From: Crataegus laevigata
Taxonomy: Eukaryota > Streptophyta > Magnoliopsida > Rosales > Rosaceae
Assembly (NCBI GenBank): GCA_963580275.1
Contig: OY756940.1
Span: forward strand, 38,298,401-38,362,400
Reading direction: 5' to 3'
DNA length: 64,000 bases
A model generated the notes under the pieces. That model had not been told where the DNA came from, searched no databases, and saw only the letters and a list, made by a program, of their open reading frames with translations. Shown here piece after piece: positions 13,301-23,059 of the stretch. Position numbers and translations under genes: made by a program. The first letter of the stretch is position 1. Every line of letters begins with the position of its first letter.

Positions 13301-14872
13301 ATAGATGCTATATACGCGAGCCGTGCTCCTTTGTTAGCCGAGTTGAGGTCGACCGGAGTATGATTAGAGATTGAGTACTTGGAAGCAGAGAACCGAGGGA
13401 AAGCTTTACTCGCTCACTTCCAGGTCAGGCCGATCTTGATTGACCGTATTCTCGAGGCTCAGTTGGATGACGAGGAGACTCAAGAGTTGATTCGATTGAG
13501 GGGTGAAGGTAAAAAGAAAGATCTACGGATTCGAGAAGCCGATGGTATGCTCATGCAAGAGAATGGGATGTACGTACCAAATAACGTAGAGCTAAAAGGG
13601 GATATTCTCTATGAGGCACACGTATCAACTTATGTGATGCACCCGGGCAGTACTAAGATGTATAATACCATCCGGCCATTCTACTATTCGCCTGGTATAA
13701 AGAGGGAGATTGCCGAGTACGTGAGCAGATGCATTGTTTGCCAGCAGGTTAAAGCCGAGAGAAAGAAACCGTTCGGACGAATGCACCCGCTTCCCGTTTC
13801 TCAGTGGAAATGGGAGAATATTACCATGGATTTCGTCTATAAGTTGCCCCGTACGCAGAATGGTTACGACGACGTTTGGGTAATAGTTGATCGGCTCACG
13901 AAATCTGCACACTTCATCCCAGTCTGAGAGAAGTTTTCTCTACGACGACTAGCTGAGCTTTTCATATCGAAGATAGTTATGGATCATGGCATGCCAGTCA
14001 GCATTATTTCAGTTCGAGATCCAAGATTTACATCCAAGTTTTGGACGGCATTCCAGGAAGCCCTCGGCACGAGGTTACTGTATAGTACAGCTTATCATCC
14101 ACAGACGGACGGGCAGTCCAAGAGGACCATCCAGACGCTTGAGGATATGTTACGATATTCCGTACTACAGTTTGGTGATGCGTGGCATCTACGCTTGGAT
14201 CTGATGGAGTTCACGTACAATAATAGTTATCATTCAAGCATCGGAATGTCACCATTCGAAGCATTGTACGGCCGAGCTTGTCACATGCCCTTATGTTGGT
14301 CGGAGGTCGGCGAGAAAGTATTAGAGGGCCCACAGATAGTCGATGAGGCGACTCAAAGTGTCCAGGTAATCAAGTCTAACTTGAAAGCGGCCCAGGATCG
14401 CCAGAAGAGCTTAGCCGATAGACATGCCACAGATCGAGTTTATGAGGTAGGTGATTGGGTATTCTTGAAGTTATCGCCGTGGAAAGAGGTTGTACGGTTC
14501 GGTAAAAAGGGGAAGCTAAGTCCCAGGTATATCGGACCATACCAGATCACCGAGCGGATAGGTGAAGTGGCGTATAGACTCGAGTTGCCTCCAGAGCTAT
14601 CCAGAGTTCATAACGTGTTTCACGTTTCGATGCTACGTCACTACGTTGCTGATCCGTCTCACGTTCTACCTCCGCAGCAGTTAGAAGTTAATCTGGATTT
14701 GACGTACGAGGAGGAGCTAGTGACTATCTTAGACTGGAAAGATAAGGTTCTGCGGAACAAGACGGTTCGATTAGTAAAGGTGTTGTGGCGAAACCATTCG
14801 GTAGAGGAGGCTACATGGGAGACAGATGAGCGGATGAGAGATATGTACCCGCGCTTATTTTATGGTTATTAG
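10337..14872 (+). pseudogene. Ty3/gypsy (Tekay/Del-like chromovirus) gag-pol, interrupted
   Basis: One frame runs from partial gag to a chromodomain-like end, broken by stops at 10697, 10829, 12161, 13361 and 13925. Gag carries a zinc knuckle (CFTCRQMGHRAANC near 10960). Protease follows (LIDCGATHSV near 11500). Reverse transcriptase has FIDDILVYS near 12512, and RNase H has YSDASLNSLGCVLMQ near 12950. Integrase has an HHCC-type finger and GQSKRTIQTLED near 14110. The tail (NHSVEEATWE near 14790) is chromodomain-like. In the integrase the expected second catalytic Asp is Val (IISVRDPRF near 14007), and the RT motif usually PFGLTNAP reads PFRLTNAP. At 12161 and 13361 the stops fall where the family has Trp and Arg, consistent with C-to-T decay. 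The 5' LTR and the start of gag are not in the window. Confidence 0.9.
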
Positions 14873-14927
14873 TGTTTACTTGTGTTATGTAAATTTCGAG
14901 GACGAAATTCTATTAAGGAGGGTAGGT

Positions 14928-17220
14928 TGTAACATCCCGTTCTGAGTTTTCTATATTATCGACGTGAAATGACGATTTTACCCTTGATCCCACGTGAACA
15001 GGTGCGTTTTGGGCTTTATTTTGGGCTATAAGGTCCTAAGCCATTGGGCCCAATAGTTAGGTTGTCGATAATTATAAACACACACACACACACTCACCAT
15101 GCACACACGTGCACAACTTCTGTTTTTGTCCTTCTCTCTCCCTCTCGAACTCTCCCGTCTTCCTTTCGACCTCCCATGTACGGACACACACACATATCAC
15201 CATCTCGACTCAGATCGAACTTGAGGTAAGCATATAAATGACCTCTGAGACTCCCTGAGTATTTATATGTTAGTTTTAGGTTCGGAAACCCTTGAATTAG
15301 GTCGAACCCGTGACTTATCACCTAAGGCACTATTCATCATCTCTTTCTTGGCTTCATTTTAGGTGAAACCAAGATCACAGCGAGACTTTGGAGGTTCCCA
15401 CGAGGCTCGGAGTACCTCGTTTGTATACGTTGGATGTCGAGATCGCTGGTTTCGAGAGTGGCCAATTTTGAAAGAATTTCCCATTGAGATTATAGACGTT
15501 TTTCAAGTGATTTGAAGGTATAGATGTGTTCTCCTCTTGATTTGGAGCATTTTGGTGCAAATTTCATAAATTTTGGGTTAAAAACGAGCTAGAATGAACG
15601 GTTTGAAGTTTTACCCAGTTTCCGGCGCCGGCGACGGTCGCTAGAGCTGGAGGTTAGGGGTGACGGTATATTCCGTCAACTTTGACGGAATATACCGACG
15701 ACGTCAGTCAAACATAACGGAAACCGTTAGAAGATAACGGAATATTTCGGGGAATATTCCTGACGCAGTAACCTGTTCCGTTACGCGTGCGAGGCACGTG
15801 CCGCGCGTGGCCGGCGCGTCTGGCCGTGCCTTGGCCGGTGCGTGGCGGCGCGTGCGGAGTCCAAAAATTATTCTAAAAATTCCTACGTGTTCGTGACGTC
15901 GTGTAGGTCGTGTTGGTATATTCATATACCAAAATTGACCTTCGTATGAAAAGTTATTTACGTAGTTCGTTTATGTGCTGCTAATGACGGTTTTACAGTT
16001 GTTTCACATATAGGTGAGACATATCCAGAGGACGAGCGCATTCATTCTAGGCTCGGGGGATACGACCCATCAACATACCAGTGAGTGGGCTTTTGTTTTC
16101 AGTATATGTGTATATATAATTGACGTTTTTCCCAGAAACGTAATTTGATCGATTTACGAATTGAATGGATTTTATAATTGAATTGCCATGTCGTATGCCA
16201 ATTATAGTTTATAAATATGATTATGATTGCACTTATTATGCTCCGGCGCTGTGGACGGCTAGGTAAGTCAGGTAAGTATGATAGTTAGTGGTTGAGATGA
16301 TGATGGATTGTGATTTAGCTCATCACCTGCACCTCGGGTGTTTGTGCTCTGCCAAAGTAGGGCCTAGCCTTCACGTCATCGTTCACCTCACGCACCGTAC
16401 GCTCACCTTGGATCCAAGGCAGGTGCCTAGCCTGTCGTACAGACCACTATAGGTGGTTCCGACTTGTAGGTGACCCGCGATTCGTCGCACAGCCTTCACT
16501 TGATCGTAGCACTGAGTGTATTGTTATACACCTAGCCTGTCGTACAAACCACTATAGGTGGTTCCGACTCGTGTGCAGGATAATGGTTGATAGTGATTGA
16601 TTGTGATTGATGAGCTATAGATTCAGCCGTACAGGTCACTAGAGGTGACTCCGGCTGACATGACACTAGGGACACCCCTGATTTACATTACTTACCTGAT
16701 GATGATGATTTTCTGAGTTGGTATATCGACATGGCCTATTTTTGAAATTGACAATGAGTTTTGATTTCTATACGAGGTTTTGTATATAAATTGATATACG
16801 TATTATTTTCTGGGAAAATTATACTGGATTTACAGCGAGGGGTTATATATGGATTTTATAAAATGGTTTTGGAAAGTATTTGTTTTTGCCCACTCACGTT
16901 TTCATGTTTTGCACCCCTCCAGGTTCTAGGTAGCGACGACGTGGACGGCTATCAAGGCACCGAGGCAGTTCTGACAGACCACCACTTATGTAGGGTTTCT
17001 TTCGTGATTTTGTCGTTTTGTTTAAATGACTGCACCTAGGATTGGCTCTGTGACTCTCGACTATTTCACTTTCGTCCTATATCACTCTTTACTATATGTA
17101 TATTATCGACTTGACTTTTATTGCTGCATTTCATGCATAATTATCTTCCGCTGACGTTTTTGGCTACATCACTCACACGTGACGGCCAGCACGCTTCGAC
17201 CCCTGGGTCGGGGTGTGTCA
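14928..17220 (+). repeat. Gypsy 3' LTR, about 2.29 kb
   Basis: It begins TGTAACATCCCG directly after the purine tract AAGGAGGGTAGG (14915-14926) and ends GGGGTGTGTCA. A reverse-strand relative lies at 49956-52282. Three hairpin-forming repeats lie at 16434-16658. The stretch near 15700-15860 is rich in GC and CpG. Confidence 0.88.
16434..16658 (+). repeat. Three hairpin units in gypsy LTR
   Basis: Each unit has an outer stem, TACAG or TACAA, an inner 5-bp stem, a 5-base loop, TC, then the outer stem. Units 1 (16434-16463) and 2 (16539-16568) use GTCG/CGAC outside and ACCAC/GTGGT inside. Unit 3 (16623-16658) uses TCAGCCG/CGGCTGA outside and GTCAC/GTGAC inside. Spacing is identical in all three although stem bases differ on both sides. 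Confidence 0.75.
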
Positions 17221-19010
17221 TCTGGTGCTTGGAAACCAGCCTAGAAAAATTATTCAACTGTTAAGAAAGAACTATTATCCATAGTTCATGTAGTTACTAA
17301 ATTTGAAAGTGACCTTCTTAATAAAGATTCCTAATAAGGGTAGATTATAAGGTTGCTAAAGATATATTGTTGAAAGATGTTAAAAATTTAGCATCAAAAC
17401 AATTTTTTGGCTAGGTGGCAAGGTATATTTTCAACATTTGATTTTGATATAGAATACATTAAGAATGAATTTAACTCTTTGTCTGACTTCTTGACTCATG
17501 AATTTTTGTAGGGCACATCAAAGGAAGAAGGAGAAAAATCTAGCTCTTACTAGAAAAGGCTCTACCTCGATCCAAAGAGGATCTCCTTCGATCTCCCAGT
17601 AAAATCCAAATGCCATCTCATTTGCTCTCCATTATAAATAAAGGCAGGGAAAAGGCGGTAGCTGACAATCTTTTAAGATGGACCATGGCAATTCATCTAA
17701 TGAACCTAAAGGATTTTGATTTACTATCATCTCCAAGACAGGTTGGTGAAAAATATCACCAAGATCATATTCATCTTTTCCTCAAGCAAAGATATTGGTA
17801 CGAAAGACTTCTGATAGAAACAGAATTAGTCGATGTTGTTCACCGATACAGAAGTGAAACAAAAAACATGATAGCATTTTAAAAAATCACCCTATTGAAA
17901 GTAATCTCTTCAGAAGAATAGAGAAATAGCCCCTATCATCTGCGTTTACACTTCAGCCCTGATAATGAGTCTAATAGGGTATTTTATAGGGATTACCTGA
18001 AAGCTTAGGATGTAGTTTTATGTTTTCAAAATATTCGTTATTCCCACACTTGGTTCATCCAGTTTCTTCTGAGATCTCTATAAGAGATTCTTAACTGGTT
18101 TAGAACATAGTTTATTGTTTGGGTCCTAATATGGATTATTTACCCCAAGTAGTTGTGATTCGTTTCTAGATAATTTTAGTAAAGAAAGTGCAGATTATCC
18201 TTAAAAAAAAAATGAAGTTGTTTCTTTGGTTCATGATAATGTATGATCTTCCTTGGATCCTAAAATGGGATTATGGTTTTGTTGACGACAATGATGGTGC
18301 TTGGGATTTTGTTCCCCAGCTTGACAGAAAGCTTTTTATTTGCTGGTGGGATAAGTTCCACTTGGATCATCTCAAGCCAAAAGAATCTAGCCTGATAGGC
18401 AGAGTGCAATTGAACCTTCCCGTTCAACCCCTGAATGATCATCATCATCATTAAAGACTGAAAAAACTTAAGTCTTTAATCGAGTCCAACCCATCCTGCT
18501 CAATGAAAGATCTAAAGGACAAAGTTCTAAAAATCCTTGAGCTTGACGGTCTAGATAACAAGAAGATGGATTCTGAAGCCGCGTCATCTCAAAATAACAT
18601 GGATGAAGACTATGCTGATGATAATAAGGATGACTACTATGGAATCTATCCTCCTATCTGTTCAAAGAAATAAAGCATGAAATGCTTTTTCTCTGAATAA
18701 AGAGAAGATAAGATAATGTCTGATATCTAGACTCCAGCCAGTATTTCTTTTTCAAAATTATTGTCCTTTGGTTCCTGTAGTTGCTTGTTGGTATGTGCTT
18801 TTTTAAGAATATTTCAGCAATCCCTTGTGAAGCTGAGTCAGTGCCATTGCATAAAGTGAAGATGCTGCTCATTATGGTAAGCTGCTTTATGATGCTCCAC
18901 TACCTCTTCAGCACCTGGCGTTTAAGTTTGCTTTTAGTTTTCTATTTAAAGAGCCTTCGAGCTCAATTGTTTGTACAATTAAGACTTTCACATTGTAAAA
19001 TATACTATTA
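17221..19010 (+). pseudogene. Endogenous pararetrovirus (Caulimoviridae-like) remnant
   Basis: Broken reading frames at 17240-17515 resemble the reverse transcriptase to RNase H end of plant pararetroviral polyproteins, ending in a phrase like SLSDFLTHEF near 17475. Further degraded coding-like stretches follow at 17610-17882 and 18188-18454; the latter has FICWWDKFHLDHL. A TATTTAAAG box near 18942 could belong to an old viral promoter. Frames are disrupted by stops and a likely one-base insertion near 17408. The upstream part is missing because the gypsy element inserted at 17220. It is an old genomic copy with no complete gene. The family call rests on the RNase H end. Confidence 0.55.
18942..18949 (+). 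promoter_or_regulatory. Possible TATA box in pararetroviral remnant
   Basis: TATTTAAA lies downstream of degraded viral coding sequence and just before the TIR element boundary. Caulimovirids have a strong promoter in the intergenic region, so the position fits. Nothing in the sequence shows activity. Confidence 0.3.
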
Positions 19011-19017
19011 TGGACTT

Positions 19018-19957
19018 GTTTGGCAGCTCAGATTGTACTGACTATTTCAGTCGGATAGGATAAATAGTCGTCGAATAGTACTAACTAAATTAGTGGGATG
19101 TTTGGTGTTGTATCAGATTAATTTTTACATCGAATAATATGTCGGATTATAATTTTTTTTTAAAGTATTTCACAGAATAATTTATGTTAAAATGAAAAGA
19201 ATGAGAAAAATAAAGAAAAAATGAATTAAACATCATTATAGAAAAAATTTAAAAATAAAAAATAAAAAAAGGGATTAAACATCATCATCTTCCCCACGGT
19301 GGAATATGTTCTTTGAAACCCAGGCAACCATTACACCAACAACAACAAAAACCCAGCCATTACACCAACAGAAGAAAAAAAAAACTCAACCAGCTTTTGA
19401 TCTCATTGCCACCTTCAATTTCTTTCAAATTCAGAAATCAATTAAAACCTCCAAATTTGTAGAAGCAACCTCCAAATTACAGAATCAATGGTAACTTGCA
19501 CACCCAGCACACTGCAATTTCGTGCTTTACAGGGAAATCGATGCTGCTCTCCCTCTCACAGCTTCTAATCCATTGAAACTAAAAACCCAGATGAGATTTC
19601 TCCCATTTTGGTTTAATTTACCACTATAAGTGTATGAACAAGAATGGTGTGACGTGGTTTGGATTCGGCACCTCCAGTTTTGTGTTTGTATCTACTTGGT
19701 GTTGATTGGCAGTGGGGAGGGAGAAAGAGAGATAGCAGTAATTCCTTGACTGAGGAGTTTGCGATGTGCAGGAGCGAGCATTAGCGTGAACCTAACTAAT
19801 TATATAAACGATTTGGGGAGGATAAGTAGCCGAGTGTAGGGTGTATTAAATTAGCAGAGGCGAACTAATTATCCAGTGGCTATTTAATCCAAACGAACAC
19901 CAAACACAATACTCCGTATTATTAGTACTATCTGGTGCCTTATACGGTGTGCCAAAT
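19018..19957. mobile_element. Non-autonomous TIR DNA element, about 0.94 kb
   Basis: The left end (GTTTGGCA at 19018) and the right end (TGCCAAAT at 19950) are inverted. Both subterminal regions carry a similar ATAGTACTAA ... GTGTTTGGTGTT stretch in opposite orientation, giving imperfect TIRs of about 70 bp. No transposase frame is present. I could not settle the target-site duplication, so the superfamily is open. Confidence 0.55.
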
Positions 19958-20054
19958 AAGGCCTAAGTGTTTTTCTTTGAGTGCTATCTCTCTTTTCAAC
20001 TTTGGTGCTATCATGTAACATTGAAGATTGATAAATTAATAAGTTTGCTGGCTT

Positions 20055-20070
20055 AAAAAATGACCCACTC
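20055..20070 (+). repeat. Left target-site duplication of the LINE
   Basis: AAAAAATGACCCACTC here recurs at 26540-26555 after the poly-A tail. A 16-bp duplication including an A run is typical of target-primed reverse transcription. Confidence 0.9.
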
Positions 20071-20820
20071 CTTCACCCAGAATGCTTCGAAGCGAAATAA
20101 CTTATTACCTTTAGACCGATCCAAATCAGTTTTGATAATTAGAGGGCAATGATCCGAGCCCAGAACAGGCCCATGTATAGCAATAGACTTGGGCCACAGC
20201 ACCTGCCAGTGGCCATTGATTAAACCTCTATCCAGACGCTCTTCAATCCATTCCCCATGTCTAAGACCCCTCCACGTAAAGGCCCGGCCTTTAAACTCAA
20301 GATCAAACAAATCCTTGGCATGCATAAAGTCCGCCAGAAACCGAGGCCGATTGTAATAAACCGCCATTCCCCCAGATTTCTTATGATCCCAAATGAATTC
20401 ATTAAAATCCCCTCCACAAAGCCACGGAATCTCCGTAGAGGAGAAGTTATTTTGCATCCAATTCCAAAATTCAGCTTTTTCTCCAGAGTAAGCAGTACCG
20501 TACACACCCGTAACCCGAACCCATTGCTATTCACCGATAGGACGAACAATAGAGTCAATCACATTCTTGGACGAAAAGATAATCTGCACCTCCAGAGAGT
20601 CAGCCCACCACAGACTTACTCCACCAGCTTTCCGTAAGGGATCCACACTAAATCCATTCATAAATCGCAACCGCTTCCTCAATCCATCTAATCGATGCCT
20701 TCTTATTTTGGTCTCAGAGAGAAAAATCATTGAGGGTCGATACTTTCTAATAAGCCCTTGCAGAGCTCGAACTGTCGCGTCCGACCCGAGACCACGATAG
20801 TTCCAAAATAAGTAAGTCAT
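20071..20820 (-). pseudogene. LINE ORF2 N-terminus: apurinic/apyrimidinic-like endonuclease
   Basis: It starts at ATG 20820, with the WNYRGLGS motif near the N-terminus, SETK in the middle, then GGDFNEF and SDHCPL. These are the exonuclease-endonuclease-phosphatase family motifs that nick target DNA. One in-frame stop lies at 20527-20529. The domain is cut at 20071, where the insertion meets its flanking duplication, so its natural continuation into RT is on the other strand at about 23060. Confidence 0.88.
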
Positions 20821-21026
20821 GGTGACCGTGTAGCTGTTGAGGGCCAGCCGCCACCACCCTTTTCCTCTGAACTCACATGCAACAGTTCACCCTCCTTAGG
20901 CTCCGATTCAATCTCAGTGTGTTCCAGAATCAGGGAACTAGGAGCCGCACTTATGCCCCGTTGTAAACCCTCCTCAGCAATAACCGCATGCTCAATCGTC
21001 ACGCATCTTTCCTGGACAGTCATGCC

Positions 21027-22271
21027 TTACCAAGTCTCTCCCCTCCGCATTGAACTATTTCCCATCTCGCTCAAACCCCTAACCCTCTTAAACGGTTGTT
21101 GTAAAAACTCCCAGTTTTGATAAAGTCCTCCCCGCTTTAGACCACTCGCTTCGGCTAAAACAGAGCCATAATTCAACCAAGTACCGGAACCCACCTGTTC
21201 TTCTATATTTGCCAAACCCAGAGAAGCCTTTGGAATCCTTGAGCTCAGGCTAAGTCCTGGAATGCTATTCAACTCCCCACCCTGCCCAAGAGGAGTTGTA
21301 GTCTGGCTTTCGGATGAAGGAGAGCTTCCCCCCACAGTAGTAATAGCCCTCGGGATGGACCCCCTCAACGAAGTCGAAGCACTGCCATCTTGGATTCTGG
21401 TTTTTCTTTGCCATTTCCTCGGTGCCCCTCTGCGTGTCCCTGTGTCCTCCCCACCCACTTGACGCACATTAGACACCTCTCTAGGCAGTCGCGTCGGTGC
21501 CTCCAGAAGATCACCACCCCTAGCAGCTCCAGTTATCCTTCTTTCACCAACCCCAATGGCTAAAGGACGCGGCAGCCTCACATCCTCCCTAACCGGAGGC
21601 GTTTTGGTCCAGTCGCCGTATCCTATCGCCCCACCCGAGGTAGACTCACTCTTACACTCTGTAATAACATGGTCGATACGCCCGCACCGATAGCAAAAAT
21701 CTTGTAATCGTTCATACCGAAATTCAACCCAAGTATCCCTATTCAACGCCCTCCTCAACCAACAGCCATGTAGGAGTGGAAAGGTCGTGTTAATAAGAAC
21801 CCGGGCACGCAGAAAATCCCTTGCCTTGATCGGATCTTCAAACTCCAGGACATCGCCAATAGACTGGGTTAGGCGCCGGACATTCTCCATGGAGCTAAGC
21901 CTTAATGGAACACCACGAATTTGTATCCAGAAAGGAACCAACTCCATTTGCACTTCCTCAAGCGCAAGGTCTGAGGGCCATCGTCGAACAGCAAAAATTT
22001 TCTTCATGACCGCCCAGGGAACTTGATCCAGAATCCTCTTGGCCATGGAATCATCTTGGACCGAGACAATGAATGTGTTATCTTTAACCCACTTGATATC
22101 AATCTCCCCAAACTCCCTCCAGACCGAGGTTAAAATGTTCCTCACTCCCCATTTGTTCAAACCTTTAGTAGTTAGAGCCTTTCCAACCAGCCTCACACCT
22201 TGCTCCATAGAGCTCAAATCCAAGGTTTCTTCAAGCTGAACAACAAGGTCCTTGACCCCTGAACGAGCCAT
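21027..22271 (-). CDS. LINE ORF1, DUF4283 and zinc-knuckle RNA-binding protein
   Basis: This frame of 414 codons is uninterrupted. I chose ATG 22271 (MARSGVKDLVVQLEE), where plant LINE ORF1 homology starts; the open frame runs upstream to 22664 but that part looks like untranslated leader. The N-terminal about 200 residues fit the DUF4283 domain. It is followed by the zinc knuckle CYRCGRIDHVITEC and a low-complexity Ser/Arg/Gly-rich tail. The family protein binds element RNA during retrotransposition. It sits in the inverted part, so it is no longer transcribed with the RT half. Confidence 0.8.
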   Translation of the reverse strand: MARSGVKDLVVQLEETLDLSSMEQGVRLVGKALTTKGLNKWGVRNILTSVWREFGEIDIKWVKDNTFIVSVQDDSMAKRILDQVPWAVMKKIFAVRRWPSDLALEEVQMELVPFWIQIRGVPLRLSSMENVRRLTQSIGDVLEFEDPIKARDFLRARVLINTTFPLLHGCWLRRALNRDTWVEFRYERLQDFCYRCGRIDHVITECKSESTSGGAIGYGDWTKTPPVREDVRLPRPLAIGVGERRITGAARGGDLLEAPTRLPREVSNVRQVGGEDTGTRRGAPRKWQRKTRIQDGSASTSLRGSIPRAITTVGGSSPSSESQTTTPLGQGGELNSIPGLSLSSRIPKASLGLANIEEQVGSGTWLNYGSVLAEASGLKRGGLYQNWEFLQQPFKRVRGLSEMGNSSMRRGETW

Positions 22272-23050
22272 ATCAAACTTCCGAGAGTGAGAGAAACAAA
22301 GAGAATTCACAAAAAGTAGACCCGACCGCTCACTCCAATTCCACAGATCACCAGAGCTCCACAAGACAGAAAAAACTATTAGCATAAACATAGTAGAGGT
22401 CGCACAGTAGCTAAGGTGCACAAACAAAAGGGCCTTCGAAACTTTACTCCACCTACCATCAATCTGAGGATCGTGGGCATTAAAGCTTCGCCCCCACCAA
22501 AAAACAAACCAATAAATACCCAAGTTCAAAGTTAAACTACCTAAAGTGAGAAACCTTAATTTCCCACTACCCACCACAAACATCCCTGCCCCCCACAGAA
22601 TTAAACTCCACCCTTTGTCAGCAGCCATCAGAGCGAGGTACAAAAGCCCTAAATCAACAACCATCGTAAAAACCCACCTACCCCCAATTGGGGGAGAAAA
22701 ATCTCATTACCTGCCCAAACCAAAGAAACCCTCGTACAAATAGATCCAGTCCCCACTTTTACAATAATAACACCCTGGAGTAAAAGCACTGCAGGACAAA
22801 CCTCATAGCCAGTCGCAAACCAACAGTGTGCCCACAGATCGAATCCTGCCACAACCTTTTCACCTTGGCAGCAATAGCGCCCCAGCCTAGAAACCCCTAA
22901 CAAACAAAGAGCATCAGAGGACCAGATACTCCGAATTCAAAGCCTTACCTCGCACCTCGGCGGGACTCACGAAGGAGGAAAAACTCTCACAAGACTCGGA
23001 GAGAAAAAAGAAGAGTGTCGGACTTCTTAGGGTGTGGATGGGGTCCCGAT
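22272..23050 (-). other. LINE 5' untranslated region (inverted)
   Basis: This stretch lies between the ORF1 start and the inversion point. Minus-strand open frames here (for example 22649-22903) match nothing I know. The far end is pyrimidine-rich when read on the minus strand, near 22980-23010. Confidence 0.5.
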
Positions 23051-23059
23051 TCCTTGGAC

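Noticed and set aside
20257..20800. Plus-strand open frames over the LINE endonuclease
   Set aside because: They are reverse-strand shadows; the endonuclease motifs are on the minus strand.
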